Source of the DNA: Chaetoceros tenuissimus
Taxonomy: Eukaryota; Bacillariophyta; Thalassiosirophyceae; Chaetocerotales; Chaetocerotaceae
DNA length: 64,000 nucleotides
Direction of reading: 5' to 3'
Assembly: GCA_021927905.1 (NCBI GenBank)
Contig: BLLK01000047.1
Location: 2,480,001-2,544,000, forward strand
Shown here: in pieces, positions 10,301 to 19,390 of the stretch
Numbering within the stretch: position 1 is the stretch's first letter
Layout: the number at the start of each line of letters is the position of its first letter
Notes under the pieces: generated by a model
What the model was told of the DNA's origin: nothing
The model's input: the letters and a program-made list of their open reading frames with translations, nothing else
Database searches by the model: none
Program-made: the position numbers and the translations under genes

Positions 10301-11476
10301 CAAAACTCCTGGTGTTTGAACACCTCCGATCATCTTATGAGGACTTATGAAGATCGCATCTTTTGCAATTTCAGAAGCTGTATAACCATCCTTTGGGAAA
10401 GGATTCATATTCATTGGCAAATAAGGAGCACCTGTTGCATAGTCAAAGAACGATAGAGCACCATATCTATGTAATACAGATGAGATTTTATCCACATCAA
10501 CCACCTTTCCCGTGACGTTAGATGCAGCAGTAAAGGTGCCCATTTTCAACCTATTGGCATAAACTGATGATTGAAGAACCTTCTCCAAATACTCAATATC
10601 AACATTCTGACTTTCTTTGCACTCTGGAATCATGACAATTTCACAACCAGTTTCTCTCCAATTTACCAAATTAGAATGGTGTTCATATGGGCCAACAAAT
10701 ACAACTGGTCTAGTTTTGTCATCGTTGCAATAGTGTTTTATTCCTAAGCAATCAATGAGTAATTCAACAACCGATGTAGCTCCATTACCAGCAAAAAGAA
10801 CAACATCTAAAGCCGCCTTGCCAGTTATTTTTGCATTACATCCTTCTGCAATAATTTGTCTTGCTTCTGCCACAAAAGCAGTAGATTGACTTCCTGTAAC
10901 ACTTGTATTAGTATGCGTGTTTCCATAAAAAGGAAGACAGACTGATTCAATGTATTTCTCTACACTTGATAACGATCTATTAGAAGCAGTCTGATCACAG
11001 TAAACAAGAGGCACAGATGCATATCTTTCCTTCTCAGGGATTGCAGTTTGTCCCATGGCTTTATGACTTTCTGGTGTCTCAAATGGTGATAAAAACATTT
11101 GAACGTTTTCAGACTTGATAATATCATCCGCCAACTTATTACGGATAGACTTGACCCTTTCGTCGAATAGAAGTGGCGAGTCTTCATCATTATTACTACT
11201 GGGAGAGTTTGAAGACAAGGTAGTGTCCTCCTTATTTCGTTCGTTTTGTTCTAGTTCCGAAGTGAACTCAAGCTCTGCCAAACTTGTCCCACATTCGAGA
11301 TTCTCTACAATTTTTGATCCAGCCATATTGATACGATGACCTTCGTTGTATTGCAACAGTTGCTGAATATGGTAGGTTTCTTGAAAAGGTTTGTTTCGTT
11401 TTCTTCTTGAAGGTGGAAAGAAGAATGAGATGAGCTGGATCCTGGATCGGAATGAATGGCGGTGCCAAGAATACAT
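7328..11476 (-). CDS. Fusion of class-V aminotransferase/cysteine desulfurase with TtcA-type tRNA 2-thiocytidine synthetase, about 1,336 aa
   Basis: Three exons read 11476-9821, 9752-8066 and 7995-7328, with introns of 68 and 70 nt; the total is a multiple of three. The N-terminal half is a SufS/CsdA-like class-V aminotransferase: FAGNGAT at about 228, an Asp in the PLP pocket (FFDYATGAPY, about 345), the PLP lysine in SPHKMIGG (about 381), and a Cys loop rebuilt by splicing as RGGCQCAGPY. The C-terminal half is a PP-loop thiolase of the TtcA family: LSGGKDS (about 989), the Fe-S CxxC in LCAFCARMKRG (about 1067-1070) and the third cluster Cys region ENCPACFEEP. Known TtcA makes s2C32 in tRNA using sulfur from a desulfurase, so the fusion would join donor and user in one chain. 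A later ATG at 11326 (MAGSKIV) is an alternative start; the longer, Arg-rich leader could be a mitochondrial presequence. Confidence 0.9.
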
Positions 11477-11558
11477 GTATAAATGTGTGACTCAATCCGT
11501 ATCTGGTAGGTACATCATATATTTTGTATCGAAATATTTTCATTTTTTAATTTATTTT

Positions 11559-14192
11559 TTAATCCCAATAGATGTGTGTAACTCCGAACGATGCGTGCTG
11601 TGGATTGATAGTACTCTTCATTCGGATTCCTAACTCAATGTCACCTGTGATAGTTTCATCATCAATTAGTGGGTAATATGCCTCATTGTAAGCAAATTCT
11701 TTTGTGAATGTTTTGAATGTTTCATAGTCATAGCTCTTCACGATTTTGTTGTTGACTGCAATATCAATTTCAAAATCTTCAGGCCAATCAGTTACTTTTC
11801 CACCAAGTTTACGCCGATATCCCTCCATACCATTATTGATCTCAGTCCAATCCTTTGTTTTTGCAAGATTGCGAGGATCCCACCATTGAAGCTTTGCAAA
11901 AATGAGACCCCTTTGAACATTTGGTATGTTTACAACCAACCAGCCACTAAGAGCATTACCAGCTATTGTATTATGAGCGTCATTGTGTCCAGAGAGTAAA
12001 CACTTTTCCTTGTTTGAACGCTTGCAATCTTGAGACATTGGAGATCCATCACAATATCCAACAATGCCTCCTTGTTCAATTATCCAGCCTTGACCCTGTT
12101 TCACGTCATCTGCTCCCAAACCTCTGGAAAAGTGCTTAGCTACAGAAGTATCTTCCATTGTGGGTAAAATCTCGGTTGCTGTCACCCGTAAGTTTCGTCG
12201 AGATATTTCGGCCTCTTCTTCATTATCTTCATCAGTCACCCACGATTGATCAAGTTCTGGGGGTAAGTAGGTAGATGCAATAGTTATTGCATGGACGTCA
12301 ACATGACCCTTTGGAACCTTCCATTCCAATGGCAAAATGTCTGCTCCATCATACAATTTTTCTTCTTCAACTTTCGGTACGTATCCATTGGGGGCATGCT
12401 TGATATGTTTGCTAATGCTATTATGGTAGCCCCTATTGATAGGTGTGAATTGAGCCATCCCTTTCAAAGATCTACGGCACGCTCTATCCAGACCACCAGG
12501 ATGCTGTGCCCACTTTTTCTCACACTCTGAAGTACCTCTACCTTCATTGTTGAGGTGATTAGACAAATTTTCCCGAGCGGCCTTATACGTTGGTCCAACA
12601 TGCCAATATGTTTCTTTCAGAGGGAAACCGTCAGTTTTGATACCATCTTCCCATAAATTCAGTGCTTCATCTAGAGCTCTAAGCATTAGCATCGTATGTG
12701 TTCTTCCATGAAATTTATGAACACGGTCTCCAGGATGCCAACTAGCTCTTCCTCCGGGGAATGCATCCTGCTTGACTGTAGGTTCAACGTCTGATCTTTC
12801 AACCCAACAAGTGCTGTGATAGTTTGGGATTACACTCTTCCCATTACACAGCTGAGAGACAGTTGGATCACATTTTAGGTATTGGACTGCCCATGGTAAC
12901 GTTTCACCTTGATCGAGGGAAGTTGTCATCTTCACTGAATTGCCGTTTCCCCATGTATTCATCAAATTACCATACCACAATTCACCTCGTGTCTCCTCCT
13001 TCAAATTTGCAGTACATCCATTCAGTAATACTGGATATCTCTCCCCACCGAGTAAGTTCTGCTTATGGAATAAATCTTGATCGTCGCATCCCTTCTCTGT
13101 CATGGATGAATCCCAATAGATCACATCAGTCTCACCATACAATGTAGACGCTCCGAAACTAAAATGTGTTGTACCGAGACCTCCCATTGCAAGATTTCGT
13201 ACAATTAAGCGAACACCAAGTCTATGCATCAGAGGCTCAACTATGTTTGCATGTTCCATCATATAGGATTGCACTTGGTTGTTTCCATGTCCTACTGCCG
13301 AACTATGTCCACCCATCACGTAGTAAAATTCATCATTGGTAATCATACTATGAAGTAATTTCTTGGCATACATTTCTAGCCCTCTTTTATTTATCCATGC
13401 CCATCCTTCTTTTTCCTGGGGTGCAACAGCATCATCTGTCACATGAACTGCAAAGAGTTCATTCCTTTCTTTGATTTCTGCTTCATTTAAATCCTTTGTA
13501 GCGAATCCATACTCAGAATATATGCCCTCTCTCACTCGATCTACTAATTTCCTTGCCTCCTCAATAAAATCAGTGACGTACTTCTGATCCATTTGCCAAG
13601 ATTTTTCAGGAAACTCCGAATTCATCATATCTTTATATGGGATTTTGTCAAAGTTCGCTATTGGTCTGATTTCAGGATGTTCATCCTTGAAATTCCATGC
13701 ACCCCATTCTGTTCTAATTTGATTCATTTTCTCTTCGTATTCTTTCTGCTCAGCATCAAGTTCTTCTTTCGTACGATTATATAAGAATGAAGAATATGGG
13801 GATCTGTGTTCATCATGAACGTAATGTCCATGAAAATTAATTATATTCTCTTCACTAAGTGATGGTACAGCTTCTGGAGTCGCCGAAACAGGAATATGAA
13901 CATTAGATCGAGACAAATTTCGACTTGCTCTTGCTCCTGGCAGGTGATTAACATTATATATACCGCCCAAACCTGACTGATGAAATCTTCCATCATGTCC
14001 AAGTCCAGCTATAGATTGATATTGGTAACTGAAAGAAGATTCTTGAATTTTGACATGGGAAGATTCTTTCTTTGAGAAAGTTGTATCATAATTGTATAAT
14101 GCTAGAGAGAATACAGCAACACACGAAACTGCTATCACATTCCTTAGCATACGCGAACTTGTGTCTTTCTGTAGTGTCCGAGAATCATCCAT
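11559..14192 (-). CDS. Large type II membrane protein of unknown function, possible SGNH-like lumenal domain, 877 aa
   Basis: A single hydrophobic segment near residues 18-35 (VIAVSCVAVFSLALYNY), after a short polar cytosolic tail, reads as a signal anchor, leaving about 840 residues in the Golgi/ER lumen or outside the cell. The central part has GGHSSAVGHGN near residue 293, a hydrophobic RLIVRNLAMGGLGTTH block near 328, and DVIYWDSSMTE near 358. That order (Gly-Ser/His loop, NxxxGG, then a buried D.I..D stretch) recalls SGNH/GDSL-type hydrolase or acyltransferase folds, but I cannot assign a family. The C-terminal part has several Cys and Trp residues and looks like a beta-rich domain. Its stop lies only 82 bases before the first ATG of the desulfurase-TtcA gene on the same strand. 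Confidence is high for the gene and low for the fold. Confidence 0.8.
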   Translation of the reverse strand: MDDSRTLQKDTSSRMLRNVIAVSCVAVFSLALYNYDTTFSKKESSHVKIQESSFSYQYQSIAGLGHDGRFHQSGLGGIYNVNHLPGARASRNLSRSNVHIPVSATPEAVPSLSEENIINFHGHYVHDEHRSPYSSFLYNRTKEELDAEQKEYEEKMNQIRTEWGAWNFKDEHPEIRPIANFDKIPYKDMMNSEFPEKSWQMDQKYVTDFIEEARKLVDRVREGIYSEYGFATKDLNEAEIKERNELFAVHVTDDAVAPQEKEGWAWINKRGLEMYAKKLLHSMITNDEFYYVMGGHSSAVGHGNNQVQSYMMEHANIVEPLMHRLGVRLIVRNLAMGGLGTTHFSFGASTLYGETDVIYWDSSMTEKGCDDQDLFHKQNLLGGERYPVLLNGCTANLKEETRGELWYGNLMNTWGNGNSVKMTTSLDQGETLPWAVQYLKCDPTVSQLCNGKSVIPNYHSTCWVERSDVEPTVKQDAFPGGRASWHPGDRVHKFHGRTHTMLMLRALDEALNLWEDGIKTDGFPLKETYWHVGPTYKAARENLSNHLNNEGRGTSECEKKWAQHPGGLDRACRRSLKGMAQFTPINRGYHNSISKHIKHAPNGYVPKVEEEKLYDGADILPLEWKVPKGHVDVHAITIASTYLPPELDQSWVTDEDNEEEAEISRRNLRVTATEILPTMEDTSVAKHFSRGLGADDVKQGQGWIIEQGGIVGYCDGSPMSQDCKRSNKEKCLLSGHNDAHNTIAGNALSGWLVVNIPNVQRGLIFAKLQWWDPRNLAKTKDWTEINNGMEGYRRKLGGKVTDWPEDFEIDIAVNNKIVKSYDYETFKTFTKEFAYNEAYYPLIDDETITGDIELGIRMKSTINPQHASFGVTHIYWD

Positions 14193-14592
14193 CCTTTAAT
14201 TTGTATTTTGTACACAATGATTATCTTTCCATCCAGAGTTCTATTATCAGATGATGTTCAATGTTGTTTGTTTGTTTGTGTGAAAGGAGAAAGGAGGACC
14301 CTATCAACATTTCATGTTTCCGTTGGAAAGTTGAGGTAACCAAAATTGTATGAATTTAGAGAAATTTAGTTATGATGAAAACAAAATAGGCTTCGAAACA
14401 GGTTTTGAATCCATTTGTTTCTTCGTTTCTTCTTCGTCATTCTTCTCATCTTTCATCTTTCATCGCAACATCTCATCTTTCTTGCAATTTCAATTACTAC
14501 TCAGAAGAACGACTACCATACAACTAGAAGATCACAAAAACTCAAAATAGAAATCTACTTTTCTTTTCCATCTCCAGTAGAGATTGAATGTC
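14193..14592. other. Divergent promoter region
   Basis: This 400-base region lies between the divergent starts of the type II membrane protein and the FAD monooxygenase. It has a short GTTT repeat near 14265-14278 and pyrimidine-rich tracts near 14415-14480. Nothing else is recognisable. Confidence 0.45.
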
Positions 14593-16806
14593 ATGGCTGC
14601 GATGATGAGGACTAGAGCTGCCTCGAAGTTTTTTCGTCATGACAAACTTCTTCACAATTTGTTGTTCCCTCCATCGTTATCGGCAAAAAGTTGTTTCTCT
14701 AACACCGCAAATATCAAGCCCCAAAAAATCAAAACACCAGTTTGTATTGTAGGAGGAGGACCAACTGGGTTGCTATTATCGATACTTCTATCCCAGTACA
14801 ATATACCATCTACTCTCATCGAACGCCGAACCCCTACTCAAATTCATTCACACCCACAAGCACACTATATTAATATCAGATCTATGGAAATACTAAAACA
14901 CTATGTGCCAAATGTATACCAAAATGTATTGAAAGATATGCCACCAGTAAAACACTGGAATCATTTTACTTTTTGTCATTCAGTGCTAGGAACTCAAATT
15001 GCTAGAGTACGTCATCCAGTTACGGGTATCCAAATAGGACAAGGTGGCAATGGAACCCTCGTGAATGACTTTGATGAGGTAGATGTTGAAATGAATGCGA
15101 TATCATCCAATCGTTGTAGTGCAGTGGATCCTGCACACTTGGCACAAAATAAATTTGCATCTCTTTTGTTGGATGAAGCTATGCGAATGCAGAAAGTATT
15201 TGAAAAGACTTCCGACAAAAATGGGACCTATGAAAATGTAAATCTTTTTCACAATGAATCCATACTATCGTTGCAAGAAATAGGGCAAAAAGATTCAGAT
15301 TCAAACGCAGTACGAATTATGACAAGTCAAAATCGTGAAATAGAAGCTGAATTTGTCATAGGAGCTGATGGCTATCATTCATTTGTTCGAAATCATTTTC
15401 AGAACCAATCAGGGTTTTCACAATCCTCCCTTCTTGTTGGTAATACCGAGATGCAGAATTTGATAAATGTTCATTTTCGTACATCCAAGGGACTATCTAA
15501 AAAATTGATGGAAAGAAAAGAAACAATTGGTATGCTACATTTTGTATTTCATCAAGATGTCGTTGGTGCGTTTGTTTGTCACAACTTGGAGGAAGGAGAA
15601 TGGGTATTACAAGTTCCATTTTTCCCTCCTTTCCAAACTGCAAACGATTTCACACAGGAAAAAGTTCGAAAAATGGTTTTGTCTGGTCTATGTGGGTTCG
15701 AATCGTTGACAAATCGCAATGAAGTCGACATTCTATCCATCAAGACTTGGACAATGGCATCTGCAGTTGCGAAAAAATTTCTCCTTGGGAAAGAAAATCG
15801 CATCATTTTAGCTGGCGATGCAGCTCATGCGTTTCCCCCAGCTGGTGGTTTTGGCATGAATACCGGTTTACAAGACGCTCATAATTTGGCATGGAGACTT
15901 GCAACAATAATACATGAAAACACACAGAAAGATAACATGCTACGTTCATATGAGATTGAACGTCGATCTATTTCATTTCAGAATGCCGCACTTAGTGTGA
16001 GAAACTATCAACGGTCATTGGACGTCGCCAAAGCATGCTTTCTAAATGCTGATCACCCTTCCTTACTTGTAAAAGTAATGAACTCGCCTCCACTGTCTTT
16101 TGTGCCAATGTCAATCAGGCAACAGACGTTTTCTGCTGCTGTGAAGACTGCAATGTTACCATTGACAAATCTAGCTAAGGCATCTAATCCAAGTAATATA
16201 TACCAGCGCAGAATTTTTGAAAATGTCAGGCATATTTTAAAATCAGGAAAGGGTTTGCCACTACTATTTCCAAGGTTCGAGATCGGCTTCTCATACAATC
16301 ACAACGTGAACTTGGATGACCAAGATGACACTGGAGGATATCATCCAAAACTAAAGGAGGGAGGTAGAATGCCTCATGTAGAATTGGAAATGGTCAGTTC
16401 CAATATGGAAAAATGTTCCAACATCAAATGTAAAATTGCAACGACAACAGACTTGGAATCTCAACTATCAAATCGATGGAACAATCCTGGTCCTCCAAAA
16501 TATCTCTCAATTTTATATCATACACATAAATCGCAGGAAATGACATCATTCATGTTGAAAATGATCCAGGAATTTATTCCATCAGGTTGCAATCACCACA
16601 CAGTAGAAGTATATGCTGACGAAAATGACGCACATTCACGTAAGAATGAACTTGGAGCTGACGAAAGTGAAATGTCTTTATTTTCTGACAGGAATGGATC
16701 TTTGTCAGAACTACTTTGTCAGCAGTCAAACGGAAATTTGGAAAAATTTCATGTCATTCTTTTTAGACCTGATGGCCACTTGAAAAAATTACTGCATTTT
16801 CGTTAA
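14593..16806 (+). CDS. FAD-dependent aromatic-ring-type monooxygenase, probably organellar, 737 aa
   Basis: The enzyme belongs to the FAD_binding_3 (PheA/TfdB-like) group of flavin monooxygenases, which hydroxylate aromatic or quinone-like substrates using NAD(P)H and oxygen. Three family landmarks are present: the Rossmann fingerprint VCIVGGGPTG (residues 50-59), the DG motif in FVIGADGYHSFVR, and the second FAD-binding motif GDAAHAFPPAGGFGMNTG followed by LQDAHNLAWRLA. The first 45 residues are rich in Arg, Lys, Ser and Phe and nearly free of acidic residues, fitting a mitochondrial presequence. The C-terminal 200 residues are divergent. The ATG at 14593 is used; two more Met codons follow at once. 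The substrate cannot be told from sequence. The gene is a single exon. Confidence 0.88.
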   Translation: MAAMMRTRAASKFFRHDKLLHNLLFPPSLSAKSCFSNTANIKPQKIKTPVCIVGGGPTGLLLSILLSQYNIPSTLIERRTPTQIHSHPQAHYINIRSMEILKHYVPNVYQNVLKDMPPVKHWNHFTFCHSVLGTQIARVRHPVTGIQIGQGGNGTLVNDFDEVDVEMNAISSNRCSAVDPAHLAQNKFASLLLDEAMRMQKVFEKTSDKNGTYENVNLFHNESILSLQEIGQKDSDSNAVRIMTSQNREIEAEFVIGADGYHSFVRNHFQNQSGFSQSSLLVGNTEMQNLINVHFRTSKGLSKKLMERKETIGMLHFVFHQDVVGAFVCHNLEEGEWVLQVPFFPPFQTANDFTQEKVRKMVLSGLCGFESLTNRNEVDILSIKTWTMASAVAKKFLLGKENRIILAGDAAHAFPPAGGFGMNTGLQDAHNLAWRLATIIHENTQKDNMLRSYEIERRSISFQNAALSVRNYQRSLDVAKACFLNADHPSLLVKVMNSPPLSFVPMSIRQQTFSAAVKTAMLPLTNLAKASNPSNIYQRRIFENVRHILKSGKGLPLLFPRFEIGFSYNHNVNLDDQDDTGGYHPKLKEGGRMPHVELEMVSSNMEKCSNIKCKIATTTDLESQLSNRWNNPGPPKYLSILYHTHKSQEMTSFMLKMIQEFIPSGCNHHTVEVYADENDAHSRKNELGADESEMSLFSDRNGSLSELLCQQSNGNLEKFHVILFRPDGHLKKLLHFR

Positions 16807-17525
16807 TCTTTGTGATTCATATTGTGCCTAAATCTGTTTGAGAAGAAAGAAACAAATCGTTGATGTTTTATTTTCATAAAATCGCATTAAAATAAAATGA
16901 AAAAGTTCCGGAACTGATAGTTTCTTGTTTCGGAAATAACTCCTAGAATCAATCGTTTCACGATAAATATACGATTGTAATGGAGTCAATTAGATGGAAA
17001 TTGCTTCCGAGATTGTCTCACGGAAGGCGGAATCCGAAAGTCACAATTCTGTCTCGAATTTGAGAATTTCTGTAAGAAGTTTATGTAATGAAATGACGGA
17101 AATATGTCTTTCTTGAACGGCCATGCTTCACTTTTTCAGAAAAGTGAATATGTTAAACACTAGCTTGTTCTTTCGTACTGGACATGTCTATGGGATGCGC
17201 TTCGCCCGCTTCCTAATAATGTTCAAAGTTTGCTCAAATCACCGTTACTACTCTAAAGTAACAACTAAAAACTGTGGTTCTCGAAATTATTTTCTAGAAG
17301 AGAGAATAGTTGAGCTGATTCATACACACTCAAAAGATTGCTCAGAGCTTTATTGCAAAATATATGCAACCACTAGTAAGTAGCTAATTATAAGAAAGGT
17401 ACTACTACGCACTACTTCTTGCTTCTCCGTCACATTACTCCGAACCTTACTCAGTTCGTGGTCGCGCTCTAAGTTGCTTCATCTTGTACTAACATTCATC
17501 AGTTTTCCTTCAATTAAGAAAAATC
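16807..17525. other. Intergenic region with several short inverted motifs
   Basis: About 720 bases lie between two plus-strand genes. A perfect 10-bp palindrome GTTCCGGAAC lies near 16905-16914, and several TTCCG/CGGAA words follow as far as 17100. The palindrome fits a minimal heat-shock element (TTCnnGAA). An 86-codon frame at 17123-17383 has no domain or credible start context and I do not call it. Confidence 0.35.
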
Positions 17526-18788
17526 ATGGTGATCAATAATAATGATGCAGAGAATAGCCTCAAGAGAAAAGCAGACCACTTGATACTAGGTGAGGAACAA
17601 ACCACTGAAGATGAGGAACCATTTTCTTCTCAGGGTGGTCAACCCTCCTCCTTCTCATCACCAACAAGAGAACAGGAGAAGAAACAAGACAACATTTCCG
17701 CATATGGCGACAATGTAATAATAAGCAAATCACAACAATCTGACCAAAAATGTGATGTCAACAGTAACAATGCAACTCAAAACAAGAAGCCACAACAAGA
17801 CGAACCCCTCTACCAAGCGCAACAAGAACCAGTTGTTGTATCGCAACCCAAGAAGCCATCCAGACCTCTTTCATCCTACAACTTATTTTTCAAAGATGAG
17901 AGGAAAAAGATACTGGAAGAAGCTCAAAGGAATGAGGAGGGAGATGATCAAACTCCTAACAACAACAAGGGCGACGAAACAAAAATTAGCTTTGAGAATC
18001 TAGCCAAAACGATTGGGGCACGATGGAAATCGATTTCGAGTGAAAAACTTGAATACTATCAAAACTTTGCTCAAAAGCTGAAGAAGCAGTACAAGAAAGA
18101 GATGAATGAGTACAACACCAAATTCGATCTGTGGCTCAAGGCGAGAGCCGAAGAATCCTCAGCGAAAAGTGCTCAACCTACTAGTACGTCTACTTCATCG
18201 TCTATTGCTACCAACTCACTTCCTCTTTCGGGGGCTGACAACGAGCATATCAGAGGAATCTCCAACAATTCGACTAGTAGTAATCCTGCTTCATTCCATC
18301 AACAAGGTCGAGAGCAGATGTCATTAGGATTCCCATTCTCTACCATGTCCTCAGCTGGTTTAGAAGGCCTTCCAATATCTGAAAGAGCTTATTCATCGTT
18401 CAACTTCCCAGCAGTATCGTCACAACAAAGAAGTATTCTACCTATGATAGATCTGAATAACGCAGTAGAAGACGTCTCGTCCAACCTAAACTTGGGCTCG
18501 GGAAACTTGTTCAGACTTTTGGGGCAGCAGCAAGGAGATCAACAGTACGATGCTGCGAGGAATAATTCCATCATGGGATCTGAATCAGGGGCTTCGCTAG
18601 GGCGCAATTATCGACCTCAATTGAATTACAATCAAATTATTGAAAATCTGACGGGAGCTACTCTAGCAGGAAGCAGCAATCAGGCGCTATCGCCTGAAAT
18701 GTACAATGTCATGACAGAACTATTGTCGGTAGAAGAGCAGATATCAGCCTTGGAAGAGCGTCTCCTGTTGTCAAACAAGAAACGATAG
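17526..18788 (+). CDS. HMG-box protein, probable nuclear DNA-binding factor, 420 aa
   Basis: A single HMG box covers about residues 114-200: KKPSRPLSSYNLFFKDERKK starts helix 1, and IGARWKSISSEKLEYYQNFA with the following Lys-rich KKQYKKEMNEY marks helices 2 and 3. An insert of about 15 residues (EEGDDQTPNNNKGDE) separates the helices, longer than usual. The flanks are low complexity: acidic and Gln-rich before the box, Ser/Asn/Gln-rich after it, with a short helical C-terminus (LLSVEEQISALEERLLL). Proteins of this type bend DNA or act as transcription regulators. There is one box only, so the specificity class cannot be assigned. The gene is a single exon. Confidence 0.88.
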   Translation: MVINNNDAENSLKRKADHLILGEEQTTEDEEPFSSQGGQPSSFSSPTREQEKKQDNISAYGDNVIISKSQQSDQKCDVNSNNATQNKKPQQDEPLYQAQQEPVVVSQPKKPSRPLSSYNLFFKDERKKILEEAQRNEEGDDQTPNNNKGDETKISFENLAKTIGARWKSISSEKLEYYQNFAQKLKKQYKKEMNEYNTKFDLWLKARAEESSAKSAQPTSTSTSSSIATNSLPLSGADNEHIRGISNNSTSSNPASFHQQGREQMSLGFPFSTMSSAGLEGLPISERAYSSFNFPAVSSQQRSILPMIDLNNAVEDVSSNLNLGSGNLFRLLGQQQGDQQYDAARNNSIMGSESGASLGRNYRPQLNYNQIIENLTGATLAGSSNQALSPEMYNVMTELLSVEEQISALEERLLLSNKKR

Positions 18789-19390
18789 TCAAAGTAACGA
18801 TATATACGACAATATGACGACAACCACCTACAACATTGCTTGGCTGCCAATAGTAATTGCTAATATAATACTTTTAGTCAAGAAGAGCGGGGACAACAAT
18901 ACTAGTATTATTAACAAAAAAAACAAACGATGTTCTTATGTGTATTTCGTTTTTACATTCTTTTTTACACTGACTGTGTACGTAACTATCATCTCACAAC
19001 TTACTGTACCTACATTCTACATACATTATTGATACAAAATACAATGCATTGAAAAGCTTTTCACGTTGGTTAGGGTTTTTACGTGCACTTTTTGATCTTG
19101 TTTTCGACTCCACTTCTCCGTAACACACCAAGCATAGGAATAGGATTAAAAAATGTATTTTGGTTTCTTTTTGTATCGTACGTTGAACACCCTATTCAAT
19201 TCATCACTGTGCAAATCATTGCAAACACACTGAAATGATACACAAAGGTACAATACGACAAGGGAAAAGGGAAAAGAGGGATTGCTTTTTACTTCTAAAA
19301 ATGCGGAATGGTGTACATTTTGTTCCTTGCATTTTTCAAAAGGATTAAAAAAGGATGCTAAAAGCAACTCAATGCTGAAGTAGCCTTATT
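18789..19390. other. Convergent 3' region
   Basis: About 600 bases lie between the stop codons of the HMG-box gene and the prolyl-tRNA synthetase gene. It is AT-rich with oligo-A and oligo-T tracts, as expected for two 3' ends. Two 72-73-codon frames (18814-19032 plus, 19146-19367 minus) look random. Confidence 0.4.

Noticed and set aside
15695-15708. GGGTTCGAATCG, resembling a tRNA T-loop
   Set aside because: Lies inside the FAD monooxygenase coding frame and no acceptor or anticodon stem surrounds it.
17123-17383. 86-codon plus-strand frame
   Set aside because: No domain, signal or repeat; composition like random AT-rich sequence; lies in a spacer with other short motifs.
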